Shown here: piece after piece, positions 45,558 through 54,604 of the stretch
How positions within the stretch are numbered: the stretch's first letter is position 1
Layout: each line of letters opens with the position of its first letter
Assembly: GCF_023242475.1 (NCBI RefSeq)
Contig: NZ_JALJFG010000007.1
Coordinates: 62,001 to 126,000 of the forward strand
Direction: 5' to 3'
Length of the DNA stretch: 64,000 nucleotides
DNA from: Pseudomonas sp. MWU15-20650
GTDB taxonomy: Bacteria; Pseudomonadota; Gammaproteobacteria; Pseudomonadales; Pseudomonadaceae
Position numbers and translations under genes: made by a program
Notes under the pieces: model-generated
Told to the model about the DNA's origin: nothing
The model's database searches: none
Seen by the model: only the letters and a program-made list of their open reading frames with translations

Positions 45558-46841
45558 ATGCTTGTCGCCATCACTCTTTTCATCGTTACCATCGTGCTGG
45601 TCATCTGGCAGCCCAAGGGCCTGGGCGTTGGTTGGAGTGCCACACTGGGCGCCATCCTGGCCCTGGCCTGCGGGGTGATCAGCCTGGCTGACATTCCGGT
45701 GGTGTGGCACATCATCTGGAACGCGACCGGCACCTTTGTCGCGTTGATCATCATCAGCCTGTTGCTTGACGAAGCCGGGTTCTTTGCCTGGGCGGCGCTG
45801 CATGTGGCGCGTTGGGGGCGTGGCCGTGGGCGGAGGTTGTTTGCCTATATGGTGTTGCTGGGAGCGTTGGTGTCGGCGCTGTTTGCCAATGACGGAGCGG
45901 CATTGATCCTCACCCCTATCGTGATGTCGATGCTGCTGGCCCTGCGATTTTCGCCGGCGGCGACCCTGGCGTTCGTCATGGGCGCAGGGTTTATCGCCGA
46001 CACGGCAAGCCTGCCGCTGGTGGTGTCGAACCTGGTGAACATCGTTTCAGCGGACTATTTCAAGATCGGTTTCAATGAATACGCCGCCGTCATGGTCCCG
46101 GTGAACGTGGTCAGCGTCGCCGCCACCCTGCTGGTGCTGCTGTGGTTTTTCCGCCGCGATATTCCACAGACCTACGACCCGGCCGACCTCGACGATCCCG
46201 CCAGTGCGATTCACGACCACGCGACGTTTCGCGCCGGCTGGTGGGTACTTGGCATTCTGTTGGTCGGCTGCTTTGCCCTTGAACCGCTGGGCATTCCCAT
46301 CAGTGCGATTTCCGCCGCATGCGCCTTGCTCCTGCTGGTGATTGCCGCCAAAGGCCACAAAATTTCCACGCGCAAAGTGCTCAAAGGCGCGCCCTGGCAG
46401 ATCGTGGTCTTTTCCCTTGGCATGTACCTGGTGGTCTATGGCCTGCGTAACGCCGGCTTGACCACCTACCTGGCTACCTGGCTCGACACCTTCGCCACCT
46501 ATGGCGTGTGGGGCGCGGCCATGGGCACGGGTGTGCTGACGGCGTTGCTGTCGTCGGCGATGAACAACCTGCCGACGGTGTTGATTGGCGCACTGTCGAT
46601 CGAGTCCAGCCATGCCGTGGGTGTGGTCAAGGACGCGATGATCTACGCCAACGTGATCGGCAGCGACCTGGGCCCGAAGATCACGCCCATCGGCAGCCTG
46701 GCCACTTTGCTGTGGCTGCATATCCTGGCGCGCAAAGGCATCACCATCACATGGGGCTACTACTTCAAGGTCGGGATTGTGCTGACCTTGCCAGTGCTGT
46801 TGATCACCCTCGCGGCCCTCGCCCTGCGACTGAGCATCTGA
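45558..46841 (+). CDS. arsB: Arsenite efflux permease
   Basis: 427 residues with about twelve spans ([58 protein letters not shown]). It exports arsenite and antimonite using the proton motive force. Start: ATG eleven bases after GGAG; the frame open upstream overlaps arsR and is not coding. It lies 20 bases after arsR and 15 before arsC. Confidence 0.95.
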   Translation: MLVAITLFIVTIVLVIWQPKGLGVGWSATLGAILALACGVISLADIPVVWHIIWNATGTFVALIIISLLLDEAGFFAWAALHVARWGRGRGRRLFAYMVLLGALVSALFANDGAALILTPIVMSMLLALRFSPAATLAFVMGAGFIADTASLPLVVSNLVNIVSADYFKIGFNEYAAVMVPVNVVSVAATLLVLLWFFRRDIPQTYDPADLDDPASAIHDHATFRAGWWVLGILLVGCFALEPLGIPISAISAACALLLLVIAAKGHKISTRKVLKGAPWQIVVFSLGMYLVVYGLRNAGLTTYLATWLDTFATYGVWGAAMGTGVLTALLSSAMNNLPTVLIGALSIESSHAVGVVKDAMIYANVIGSDLGPKITPIGSLATLLWLHILARKGITITWGYYFKVGIVLTLPVLLITLAALALRLSI

Positions 46842-46855
46842 AGGAAATGACCCTA

Positions 46856-47326
46856 ATGAAAGTCTTGTTCATGTGTACCGCCAACAGTTGCCGCAGCATC
46901 TTGTCCGAAGCGGTGTTCAATCATCTGGCGCCGCCAGGCTTTGAGGCGATCAGTTCGGGCAGCTTTCCCAAGGGCCAGGTCCTGCCCCGCAGCCTGAGCA
47001 CCTTGCAGGCGGCAGGCATCAGCATCGACGGGTTATACAGCAAGGGCAACGATGCCTTTGAAGGCCACCCGCCGGATGTGGTGATCACCGTATGCGACAA
47101 AGCCGCCGGCGAAGCCTGCCCGGTGTATTTCGGACCAGCGCTGAAAGCGCATTGGGGGCTGGAAGACCCATCGGACCTCCAGGCAGATGACGCGGCTGTG
47201 GAGGCCGCGTTCAAGGCAACGCTGGACATCATCGCCAGCCGTTGCCAGGCGTTCTTCGCCCTGCCCTTTGCCCGCCTCAGCCCGGCTGAACTGAAGATCG
47301 AACTCGACCGCATCGCCAGGTTGTAG
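46856..47326 (+). CDS. arsC: Arsenate reductase, low-molecular-weight phosphatase type
   Basis: 156 residues. The N-terminal P-loop MCTANSCRS provides C7-X5-R13; further cysteines lie in TVCDKAAGEACPVYFG. HWGLEDPSDLQ is characteristic of this ArsC class. It reduces arsenate to arsenite for export by ArsB. An ATG three codons earlier is too close to the AAGGA, so this start is chosen. Completes arsRBC; no arsH follows. Confidence 0.93.
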   Translation: MKVLFMCTANSCRSILSEAVFNHLAPPGFEAISSGSFPKGQVLPRSLSTLQAAGISIDGLYSKGNDAFEGHPPDVVITVCDKAAGEACPVYFGPALKAHWGLEDPSDLQADDAAVEAAFKATLDIIASRCQAFFALPFARLSPAELKIELDRIARL

Positions 47327-47418
47327 TCGGAGCGACGCCGGCAACGAATCAATCAACAGTCGATCTGATCCCCTGCGCCGGCGTATGCTCGTGCCCAACC
47401 TCAGACCGAGACGAATTG

Positions 47419-48210
47419 ATGAGCGCGTTGGAACACGGTTGGCTCGACCATTACGAAGTCACCAGTACCGTCTGTACGGGGCTGACCTTTGCCCGCCACA
47501 GCCATGACGAGTGTGTGATCGGCGTGAACCTGGTCGGCGAGGAAAAGATCTGGCTGGACCGCCGCGAGTTCGACGCCGGGCCGGGCAGCATCACCTTATA
47601 CAATCCAGGGCAGATCCAGGGCGGCGGCGCGGCTGACGGCGCGCCTTGGCACTTCGTCAGCGTGTATGTCATGGCAGAGCAATTGGCGGTAGACCTTGGC
47701 CTGGCGCACGTGGAGTTTGATCGTTCGTTATGCCAGCAGCCGGACCTCGCACTGCGCCTGGCCATGACGGTAAAGGGTGCACTGAGCCGCGACACACGGG
47801 TGCGCGAGTTCAATGAAGACGCCCTGGTGCTGCTACTCGGTGAGGTCGTGCGGGCCAGTGGTGTGCGCCTGGGTAGCCACGCTGCGAGCGGCAAAAGCAT
47901 GATCCGCCGTACCCAGGAACTGCTCGCCGCACACCTGCATCAATCACTGCCGCTGGACCGCCTCAGTGACGAACTGGGGTGCTCCAAATTCCACCTGCTG
48001 CGCGCCTTCCAGAGCGAGACCGGGCTGAGCCCCAGGCAATGGGCCATGCAATTGCGCACCCGCCGCGCCAAGGGCCGGTTACGCCAGGGAGCGGCCGCCG
48101 CCGAGGTCGCCCATGAACTCGGCTTTGCCGACCAGAGCCACCTCAACCGCCACTTTCGCGCGGCCTACGGCATGACGCCTGGCCGCTACCAGAGTGCATT
48201 GAAGCGCTAA
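47419..48210 (+). CDS. AraC family transcriptional regulator
   Basis: 263 residues: N-terminal cupin sensing domain (about 10-130: FARHSHDECVIGVNLVGEEK with possible metal histidines) and C-terminal double helix-turn-helix (about 165-262: LDRLSDELGCSKFHLLRAFQ, ELGFADQSHLNRHFRAAYGM). It precedes a LysE-type exporter by 74 bases and probably controls it, a recurring AraC/LysE arrangement. The effector is unknown, perhaps an amino acid. Confidence 0.9.
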   Translation: MSALEHGWLDHYEVTSTVCTGLTFARHSHDECVIGVNLVGEEKIWLDRREFDAGPGSITLYNPGQIQGGGAADGAPWHFVSVYVMAEQLAVDLGLAHVEFDRSLCQQPDLALRLAMTVKGALSRDTRVREFNEDALVLLLGEVVRASGVRLGSHAASGKSMIRRTQELLAAHLHQSLPLDRLSDELGCSKFHLLRAFQSETGLSPRQWAMQLRTRRAKGRLRQGAAAAEVAHELGFADQSHLNRHFRAAYGMTPGRYQSALKR

Positions 48211-48283
48211 CAGTGCAATCTGGTTCAAGACCCCCGCACTGCGCCTGCTCAGACTGCCCGCCATCACTTTAAGGAACGCGGGC

Positions 48284-48895
48284 ATGCTGACGATCTTTTT
48301 TTACGCATTGGTATTCGGTTTTGTGTTTTGCCTCTCCCCCGGTGCGGTGCTGGCGGAAACCCTGCGCCGAGGCTTGCTCCACGGCTTTACCCCCGCCCTT
48401 CTGGTACAGATAGGCTCGCTGGTCGGCGATGCGGTATGGGCCGTCATCGGCCTGACCGGTATCGCCCTGCTGTTCGAGCATGACGCGGTGCGCGTGCCCC
48501 TGACCGTGTTCTGCGCGCTGTACCTGGCGTGGCTCGGCGTACGCAGCTTGATGGACGCCTGGCAGTTGCCCGCAACCGGCAGTGCACCTGCCAGCTCCCG
48601 AAAAAATGCCTTGGCGGTGGGCGCGGCCATCTCCCTGGCCAACCCGAAGAACATCGTTTATTGGGGCGCCCTGGGCAGCGCCTTGTCCGGCATCGTCGGC
48701 GCTGCGCCCAGCCATGGGCAAACGCTGATGTTTTTTGCCGGGTTCATGGCCGCGTCTGTCCTGTCATGCTTTCTGGTTGCCACGCTGGTAAACCTGCTGC
48801 GCAAGAACGCTTCGCCGACCTGGCAGCGCATCAGTCATGGGGCCTGTGGAATCGTGTTGATGTATCTGGCAGTTCTCGCGGCGCACGGTGTGTGA
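48284..48895 (+). CDS. LysE/RhtB family exporter
   Basis: 203 residues with six predicted spans. SPGAVLAETLRRGLLHGFTP and the middle SLANPKNIVYWGALGSAL are signatures of the LysE family, which exports amino acids and related metabolites. Ribosome-binding site AAGGA before the ATG. It is coupled in context to the AraC regulator upstream. Substrate unknown. Confidence 0.88.
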   Translation: MLTIFFYALVFGFVFCLSPGAVLAETLRRGLLHGFTPALLVQIGSLVGDAVWAVIGLTGIALLFEHDAVRVPLTVFCALYLAWLGVRSLMDAWQLPATGSAPASSRKNALAVGAAISLANPKNIVYWGALGSALSGIVGAAPSHGQTLMFFAGFMAASVLSCFLVATLVNLLRKNASPTWQRISHGACGIVLMYLAVLAAHGV

Positions 48896-48972
48896 AGTTA
48901 TATAGCCCCTCACTTTCACATGTCTCTTATCTGAATGAACTCTGAACACCGGGTCATTTAATTAATCATGCG

Positions 48973-49001
48973 TTGACATTTTGTAACTGGCTGAGTAGAT
49001 T
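48973..49001 (+). promoter_or_regulatory. Sigma-70-like promoter ahead of the mgtA leader region
   Basis: TTGACA, 17 bases, TAGATT. It is the best -35/-10 match seen in the 320-base gap and points toward the mgtA leader. Transcription would start inside the adjoining hairpin at 49002-49022, so that hairpin would not terminate this transcript. Confidence 0.55.
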
Positions 49002-49029
49002 GCCCCTGCCCGCAACTGGGGCCTTTTTT
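49002..49029 (+). terminator. Terminator-like hairpin after the LysE gene
   Basis: Five-base GC stem (GCCCC/GGGGC) with an eleven-base loop and T6. It lies 107 bases after the LysE stop and could end that unit; it also overlaps the presumed start site of the next transcript. Confidence 0.55.
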
Positions 49030-49049
49030 AAACCTCACAAAAGAAGCCA

Positions 49050-49145
49050 ATGGACACAGTATCTAGTCGCTGTCCGAGCACCGCTAACGCGGGCATCGGG
49101 CGCCAAACCCAGAATATGACAGGACTCGCCTTCCAGGTCCGGTAA
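49050..49145 (+). CDS. Short upstream reading frame in the mgtA leader
   Basis: A 31-codon frame (MDTVSSRCPSTANAGIGRQT and QNMTGLAFQVR) in the otherwise gene-free 318 bases between the LysE gene and the next frame. The ribosome-binding site is weak (AAGAAG). It could be a leader peptide controlling downstream expression or a chance frame. Confidence 0.25.
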   Translation: MDTVSSRCPSTANAGIGRQTQNMTGLAFQVR

Positions 49146-49213
49146 GCTGCGCTAGAGCTTGATGCTCCTCCGTAACTGCCTCGCCGGTCGCTCGTCCGGT
49201 CCCGAGGTGTGTT

Positions 49214-49507
49214 ATGACCTTCCAAACCCTTGTTTTACCTGATGTACGTACGCTGGCCGCAGCCCTGCGTGCCAAGCTGTGCCGCGAGCCCGCAGGCTTT
49301 TCTCCTGCCCGCTCGGCCTTTGTTGCACCCTCCCCTCAAGTGCGCCCGGCTCATCCGCTGGCGCACTGGCGTATCTGCCCTGAAAGCGGCCAACTGGTGC
49401 AGCACTGGGATCACGCCGACCCTCAAGACCCGCAGAGACCGAAAGTTTCCAGCCTGGCCCAAGCCAGCCTGCTGCTCGATTTGTATGTGAGCGCACGCGC
49501 CGCCTGA
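49214..49507 (+). CDS. Hypothetical protein upstream of mgtA
   Basis: 97 residues, unusually rich in Ala, Pro and Leu, with LAHWRICPESGQLVQHWDHA and a C-terminal helix SLAQASLLLDLYVSARAA. GAGG lies eight bases before the ATG. No signal peptide or membrane span. I recall hypothetical genes flanking mgtA in the low-magnesium regulon of P. aeruginosa; this may be a counterpart, but that is not verified. Probably in the same transcript as mgtA. Confidence 0.6.
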   Translation: MTFQTLVLPDVRTLAAALRAKLCREPAGFSPARSAFVAPSPQVRPAHPLAHWRICPESGQLVQHWDHADPQDPQRPKVSSLAQASLLLDLYVSARAA

Positions 49508-49553
49508 GCCCGTTGGAAACAGCAACTTGCTGATTAATATTCTGGAGTTCTTT

Positions 49554-49592
49554 ATGAACACGTCCAGTAGTAGCCCGCTGCGCGCTAGTTAA
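49554..49592 (+). CDS. Twelve-residue leader peptide of mgtA
   Basis: MNTSSSSPLRAS preceded by CTGGAG at good distance. Its last codons form the left arm of a hairpin (49573-49612), so translation and hairpin formation are mutually exclusive. This is the hallmark of a translational attenuator, as with mgtL of enteric bacteria, though the peptide itself differs: it is serine-rich rather than proline-rich. Confidence 0.5.
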   Translation: MNTSSSSPLRAS

Positions 49593-49612
49593 TTAACGCG
49601 CTGTTAGCGGGC
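49573..49612 (+). promoter_or_regulatory. Hairpin overlapping the mgtA leader peptide
   Basis: Outer arms GCCCGCT/AGCGGGC and inner arms GCGCG/CGCGC around CTAGTTAATTAA. It lies about 130 bases before mgtA. No T run follows, so it is more likely an attenuation or RNase-sensitive element than a terminator. Confidence 0.5.
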
Positions 49613-49742
49613 GCTGTAGAAGTTATGTAGACACCTTATTTAAACCGATCGCGAAGTCCGCGGCTCGGCATGCTTTCGCTCGCCTGTATGCAGGTAAGTA
49701 CCGGGTATGTTTTGTCGAGAATTGGCGACAGGAGTACAGACA

Positions 49743-52457
49743 ATGAGCGCCGTAAAAAACACGCCTCTGCACAAGAAAAATGGCACCGCCACCGACACCA
49801 AACTGTCGATGCGAGCCGCCCGTGAAGCCCAGAACGGCCTGTCGGCCACCCTGGCCAACGTACGCGCCACTCAGGATGGCCTGACCGAACTGGACGCCTC
49901 CGCTCGTCTGCAACGTGAAGGCTATAACGAAGTCGCCCATGACAAACCGCCACACGCCATCGTCCAGTTCCTGCAAGCACTGAACAACCCGTTCATCTAC
50001 GTGCTGCTGACCCTGGGGGGCATCAGCTTCATCACCGATTGCTGGCTGCCCATGCGGGCCGGCGAAGAAGTCGACCCCACCAAAGTCATCATCATCATGA
50101 CCATGGTCCTGCTCAGCAGCCTGCTGCGCTTTTGGCAGGAACATCGCTCGGCCAAATCCGCCGAGGCCCTCAAGGCCATGGTGCGCACCACCGCCACGGT
50201 GCTGCGTCGCGAGCAAGTCGGGGCTCAACCGACCCTGCGCGAAGTGCCAATGCGCGACCTGGTGGCCGGCGATATCGTGCAGCTGTCGGCCGGCGACATG
50301 ATCCCGGCTGATATCCGCCTGATTGAATCCCGCGACCTGTTCATCAGCCAGGCCGTGCTGACCGGTGAAGCCTTGCCGGTCGAGAAGTACGACACCCTGG
50401 GTGACGTCACGCACAAATCCGCGACGCCGATGGCGGCTGACCAGGCCAACCTGCTTGACCTGCCGAACATCTGCTTCATGGGCACCAACGTCGTCAGTGG
50501 CCGGGCCAAGGCCGTGGTAGTGGCCACCGGGCCGCGCACGTACTTTGGCTCCCTGGCTAAAGCCATTGTCGGCTCCCGCGTGCAAACCGCCTTCGACCGT
50601 GGGGTGAACAGCGTCAGCTGGTTGCTGATCCGCTTCATGCTGGTGATGGTGCCGATCGTGTTCTTCCTCAATGGCTTTTCCAAAGGCGACTGGGGTGATG
50701 CGTTCCTGTTCGCCCTGGCGGTTGCCGTGGGCCTCACGCCGGAAATGCTGCCGATGATCGTCAGCGCCAACCTGGCCAAGGGCGCCACGGCCATGGCCAA
50801 GCGCAAAGTGGTGGTCAAGCGCCTCAACGCAATCCAGAACTTCGGTTCGATGGATGTGCTGTGCACCGATAAGACCGGCACCCTGACCCAAGACAAGATC
50901 ATCCTCGAACACCACGTCAACGCCTTCGGCCAACGTGATGATGCGGTACTGTCCCTGGCCTGGCTCAACAGCTTTCACCAGAGCGGCATGAAGAACCTGA
51001 TGGACCAGGCCGTGGTGCAGTTCTCGGAGCAGAACCCGAAGTTCCAGGTGCCATTTGCCTACAGCAAGGTCGATGAACTGCCGTTCGATTTCGTCCGCCG
51101 CCGCCTGTCTATCGTGGTCAAGGATGCAGCCGGCGACCAGTTGCTGGTGTGCAAGGGCGCAGTCGAAGAGATGCTGAGCATTTCCACCCACGTGATGGAA
51201 GGTGCCGATGCCGTGCCGCTGGATGATCGTCGTCGCGAGGAATTGCTAACGCTGGCCAACGACTACAACGAAGATGGTTTCCGCGTACTGGTGGTGGCGA
51301 CCCGCAACATTCCCAAATCACTGGCTCGCCAGCAATACACCACCACGGATGAGCGCAATCTGGTCATCCAGGGTTTCCTGACTTTCCTGGACCCACCGAA
51401 GGAAACCGCGGGCCCGGCGATTGCGGCACTGCAACAAATCGGTGTGGCGGTCAAAGTGCTGACCGGCGACAACGCCGTGGTCACCAGCAAGATCTGCCGT
51501 CAGGTCGGCCTCGACCCAGGCCAGCCACTGCTGGGCGTGGAAATCGAAGCGATGGACGACGCCACCCTGCTGCGCCGCGTGGAAGAGCGCACGGTGTTTG
51601 CCAAGCTGACTCCGCTGCAAAAGTCCCGGGTGCTCAAGGCGCTGCAAGCCAACGGCCATACCGTAGGCTTCCTCGGCGACGGCATTAACGATGCTCCGGC
51701 GCTGCGCGATGCCGACGTGGGCATCTCGGTCGACAGCGGCACAGATATCGCCAAGGAATCGGCCGACATCATCCTGCTGGAAAAGAGCTTGATGGTGCTG
51801 GAAGAAGGCGTGCTCAAGGGCCGTGAAACCTTCGGCAATATCATGAAGTACCTGAACATGACGGCCAGCTCCAACTTCGGCAACGTGTTCTCGGTACTGG
51901 TGGCCAGTGCGTTCATCCCGTTCATGCCGATGCTGGCGATCCACCTGCTGTTGCAAAACCTGATGTACGACATCTCCCAGCTGGCCTTGCCATGGGACAA
52001 AATGGACAAGGAATACCTGGCCAAGCCACGTAAGTGGGATGCGAAGAATATCGGCCGCTTCATGATCTGGATCGGGCCGACCTCGTCGATCTTCGACATC
52101 ACCACTTTTGCGCTGATGTGGTACGTGTTCTCCGCCAACAGTGTGGAAATGCAGACCCTGTTCCAGTCCGGCTGGTTTATCGAGGGCCTGCTCTCGCAAA
52201 CCCTGGTGGTGCACATGTTGCGTACCCGCAAGATCCCGTTCTTCCAGAGCACGGCCGCCTGGCCGGTGTTGATGATGACCGCCATCGTCATTGGCCTGGG
52301 GATCTACGTACCGTTCTCGCCGCTGGGCACCCTGGTGGGCCTGGAGCCGCTGCCGCTGGCGTACTTCCCATGGCTGGTCGGCACCCTGCTTGCCTACTGC
52401 TGCGTGGCCCAACTGATGAAGACGATCTACATCCGCCGCTTCAAGCAGTGGTACTGA
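49743..52457 (+). CDS. mgtA: Magnesium-translocating P-type ATPase
   Basis: 904-residue P3B ATPase importing Mg2+. Visible: N-terminal extension, actuator motif LTGEALPVEK, phosphorylation motif CTDKTGTLTQDK, ATP-binding and hinge motif GDGINDAPALRDADVGIS, and C-terminal spans ending LMKTIYIRRFKQWY. Length is normal. AGGAG lies about ten bases before the chosen ATG; an earlier in-frame TTG/ATG region is less likely. Downstream, a SLOG-like gene and an outer-membrane-like gene follow closely on the same strand. Expression is expected under low Mg2+ (PhoPQ and leader control). Confidence 0.96.
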   Translation: MSAVKNTPLHKKNGTATDTKLSMRAAREAQNGLSATLANVRATQDGLTELDASARLQREGYNEVAHDKPPHAIVQFLQALNNPFIYVLLTLGGISFITDCWLPMRAGEEVDPTKVIIIMTMVLLSSLLRFWQEHRSAKSAEALKAMVRTTATVLRREQVGAQPTLREVPMRDLVAGDIVQLSAGDMIPADIRLIESRDLFISQAVLTGEALPVEKYDTLGDVTHKSATPMAADQANLLDLPNICFMGTNVVSGRAKAVVVATGPRTYFGSLAKAIVGSRVQTAFDRGVNSVSWLLIRFMLVMVPIVFFLNGFSKGDWGDAFLFALAVAVGLTPEMLPMIVSANLAKGATAMAKRKVVVKRLNAIQNFGSMDVLCTDKTGTLTQDKIILEHHVNAFGQRDDAVLSLAWLNSFHQSGMKNLMDQAVVQFSEQNPKFQVPFAYSKVDELPFDFVRRRLSIVVKDAAGDQLLVCKGAVEEMLSISTHVMEGADAVPLDDRRREELLTLANDYNEDGFRVLVVATRNIPKSLARQQYTTTDERNLVIQGFLTFLDPPKETAGPAIAALQQIGVAVKVLTGDNAVVTSKICRQVGLDPGQPLLGVEIEAMDDATLLRRVEERTVFAKLTPLQKSRVLKALQANGHTVGFLGDGINDAPALRDADVGISVDSGTDIAKESADIILLEKSLMVLEEGVLKGRETFGNIMKYLNMTASSNFGNVFSVLVASAFIPFMPMLAIHLLLQNLMYDISQLALPWDKMDKEYLAKPRKWDAKNIGRFMIWIGPTSSIFDITTFALMWYVFSANSVEMQTLFQSGWFIEGLLSQTLVVHMLRTRKIPFFQSTAAWPVLMMTAIVIGLGIYVPFSPLGTLVGLEPLPLAYFPWLVGTLLAYCCVAQLMKTIYIRRFKQWY

Positions 52458-52533
52458 TCCCCGCCGTTCAAACGGTGGCGGTCGCCCGGCCGCCACCGTG
52501 CAACACAAGCGCTACTACAAGGAAACAGGGCCT

Positions 52534-52881
52534 ATGCGCGTCTTGATCTGTGCAGGTCGTCATTACGCCGACACCAAAAAGTCCCGCCACGTGCTGGACG
52601 CTTACCACCGCCTGCGCCCGGTGCAGGTATTGATCCACGGCGGCAACCAATTCCTGGGCAGCGACATCGAGGAATGGGCGCGGGAAATCGGCATCGATGT
52701 GGTGCGCTACCCGCCCAACTGGCAACGCCACGGCAAGCTGGCGGAACGCCAGCGCAACCACTTCATGCTGACCGACAGCCGGCCCGACGTGATCATTGCC
52801 CTGCCAGGGGGCGACGACACATCCGAGCTGGTCTGCCAGGCCAAAGCCAGCGGTATTGCGGTGCTGACCGTAGAAAGCTGA
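52534..52881 (+). CDS. YspA/DUF2493-like SLOG-fold nucleotide-binding protein
   Basis: 115 residues comprising one Rossmann-like SLOG domain: MRVLICAGRHYAD, LIHGGNQFLGSDIEEWAREI, and VIIALPGGDDTSELVCQAKA with the GG(D) loop that binds nucleotides or ADP-ribose derivatives. Such proteins may sense nucleotide second messengers in stress or defence contexts. It follows mgtA by 76 bases and precedes the outer-membrane-like gene by 18, consistent with one operon. An upstream in-frame extension lacks the motif. Confidence 0.75.
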   Translation: MRVLICAGRHYADTKKSRHVLDAYHRLRPVQVLIHGGNQFLGSDIEEWAREIGIDVVRYPPNWQRHGKLAERQRNHFMLTDSRPDVIIALPGGDDTSELVCQAKASGIAVLTVES

Positions 52882-52899
52882 AATCAAGCGAGGTGCATC

Positions 52900-53721
52900 A
52901 TGCTCAAAAAACACACCCCGAAGCAGATGGACGGATTTGCCAAATATCGCGCGCGCCACTACCGCGGCGCTCGTCACACCCTGCTGCTACTGCCGCCGGC
53001 CAAGCGCCGCGCGTTGCAGCGTAACCTGATCTTTATCGGCACGAGCCTGGGCTTGGTTTTGCTCATCGCGCTGTTTTCGAAGGCTCATGCGGCCGGCGGT
53101 TCGTATGTGGTCGACGATGGCGCGGTCAACGATCCGGGCGAATGCAATGTCGATGCGTGGTACACCGCCAATCGCCACGCAGGCAACATCCATAACCAAA
53201 CCCTGAATCCCGCCTGCACCTTCAGCGCACTGCCTTCGGTGCAATGGAGTGCGGCACTGTCGCGTGCCAGCAACGCAGGCGATGCCGAAACCCAGGTCAG
53301 CCCGCAAGTGAAGGCCCAGGTGTGGTCACGGGAGGACATGGGGCTACAAATGGCCGTGTCGGCAACCAGCCATTTTGCCCTGGACCGCCAACATGCGTTC
53401 GACGGTGCGGACTTCAATGTGCCGTTGACCTGGCAACCCATACAAGCCTTGCGTTTGAGCCTCAACGGCGGCTGGACCCATGCCTACAACGGCGGTGAAC
53501 AACACCACCGCCTGACGTGGGGCACCGGCTTGGAATACCAACTGGTGGACGCGCTGACATTGATCGCTGAGCGCTACGGCCAGGAAGGCGGCGACCAAGC
53601 CTGGCAGGCCGGGCCGCGCTTCCACGTCGGCAAGCTTGTCGACGTGGACGTGGTGGTTGGGCAAAGCCTCAGTGGCGATCGCAACCCGTGGTTGACCACT
53701 GGTGCCACCGTTCGATTCTAA
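52900..53721 (+). CDS. Predicted outer-membrane beta-barrel protein in the mgtA operon
   Basis: 273 residues with an unusual 40-residue basic N-terminus before the hydrophobic signal (FIGTSLGLVLLIALFSKAHA). The mature part has alternating beta-strand patterns (QALRLSLNGGWTHAYNGGEQ; WGTGLEYQLVDALTLIAERY) and ends with aromatic TTGATVRF, the barrel-assembly signature. An initial cysteine pair (ECNVDAWY, PACTFS) may form a disulfide. Its place behind mgtA suggests a role in envelope adaptation to low Mg2+. Family not recognised. Confidence 0.7.
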   Translation: MLKKHTPKQMDGFAKYRARHYRGARHTLLLLPPAKRRALQRNLIFIGTSLGLVLLIALFSKAHAAGGSYVVDDGAVNDPGECNVDAWYTANRHAGNIHNQTLNPACTFSALPSVQWSAALSRASNAGDAETQVSPQVKAQVWSREDMGLQMAVSATSHFALDRQHAFDGADFNVPLTWQPIQALRLSLNGGWTHAYNGGEQHHRLTWGTGLEYQLVDALTLIAERYGQEGGDQAWQAGPRFHVGKLVDVDVVVGQSLSGDRNPWLTTGATVRF

Positions 53722-54422
53722 GGCTTGGCCTGTTGTTCCAGGTGCAGTTGCAATTGCGGGTCGATGCGCAACTGCCCGGCCAGTTCGTCCAGGTAATTGC
53801 GCTCTGCCGCTTGCTGATCATTGACCAACATCACGCTGGCCAGGTAGATCTCCGACGCCAGCGCCGGGTCATCGGCATACTGGGCAAAATCCGCAGCATT
53901 CAGTGGTTTGGCGACTTCAGCGTCCAGCCACTGCTGCAACTGGGGGTCGTCGGTATGACGGCCGATCTCGGCCGAGATCATCTGTTGCTCTTGATCATCA
54001 ATCTTGCCATCCGCCTTGGCCGCCGCGATCAGTGCACGTAACACTGCATGACTGTGAGCCTCGGCTTGCGCACCATCAAGTTGGTCAACCGTCTGGATGG
54101 CTTGCTGCGGTGCGGTGGCCTGTTGGCGTTGCCAGGCTTCATACGCCTGGAAGGCGGCCATGCCCAAGGACGCCAGCGCCGCGTAGTTCATGCCGCCACC
54201 ACGCGCCGGCGTCGTGCCACTGGCAGGTGCGGAGGTACCGCCCAACAAGCCCCCCAAACCACCTAGCAATCCACCCAAGCCACCACCGGCCGAAGCATTG
54301 CCGCTGCTGGTGCCTTGCAATAACCCGCCGAGCAACCCGCCCAGGCCACCGCTCGAGGAAGCGCCGCCTTGCTCTTGCTGCCCGGCACGCAGCAGTTGTT
54401 CCAGTAGATCGCTGGTATTCAT
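53718..54422 (-). CDS. DUF533/TerB-like protein with Gly-rich repeats
   Basis: 234 residues. N-terminal helix LLEQLLRAG is followed by low-complexity GGLGGLLGGLLQG-type repeats (about 24-65), an Ala-rich span NYAALASLGMAAFQAYEAWQ, and a C-terminal TerB-like helical domain (AVLRALIAAAKADGKIDDQE with metal-binding-like acidic residues). This order is typical of DUF533 inner-membrane-associated proteins, function unknown. Start after GGAGGG. Convergent with the barrel gene, overlapping four bases. Confidence 0.85.
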   Translation of the reverse strand: MNTSDLLEQLLRAGQQEQGGASSSGGLGGLLGGLLQGTSSGNASAGGGLGGLLGGLGGLLGGTSAPASGTTPARGGGMNYAALASLGMAAFQAYEAWQRQQATAPQQAIQTVDQLDGAQAEAHSHAVLRALIAAAKADGKIDDQEQQMISAEIGRHTDDPQLQQWLDAEVAKPLNAADFAQYADDPALASEIYLASVMLVNDQQAAERNYLDELAGQLRIDPQLQLHLEQQAKP

Positions 54423-54556
54423 GATGTTGCCCTCCCAGGGCACAGTATTGGCGTTTATCAAACATAGTCCGCCCCCGATGGAACACCATGACCGTCCGGC
54501 AGGCAAGCTTTAAGCGCTGCAACCTGCTCGGGCTTGGACCGAGCACCGGCAAAACC

Positions 54557-54576
54557 TGCGTGAAGTCGCTCACGCA
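54557..54576. repeat. Short inverted repeat
   Basis: Perfect seven-base arms TGCGTGA/TCACGCA with a six-base loop, between the DUF533 start and the decayed azoreductase. No T run. It could be a weak operator or chance. Confidence 0.3.
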
Positions 54577-54604
54577 GCATCGCAGGGTCGAGGAACAATG
54601 CGCT

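Noticed and set aside
48896..49742. M-box or other known magnesium riboswitch before mgtA
   Set aside because: I could not find the conserved M-box core; only the leader peptide and hairpin are supported.
49623..51191. 522-codon minus-strand frame opposite mgtA
   Set aside because: Shadow of the mgtA codons with His/Gln/Gly-rich composition and no ribosome-binding site.
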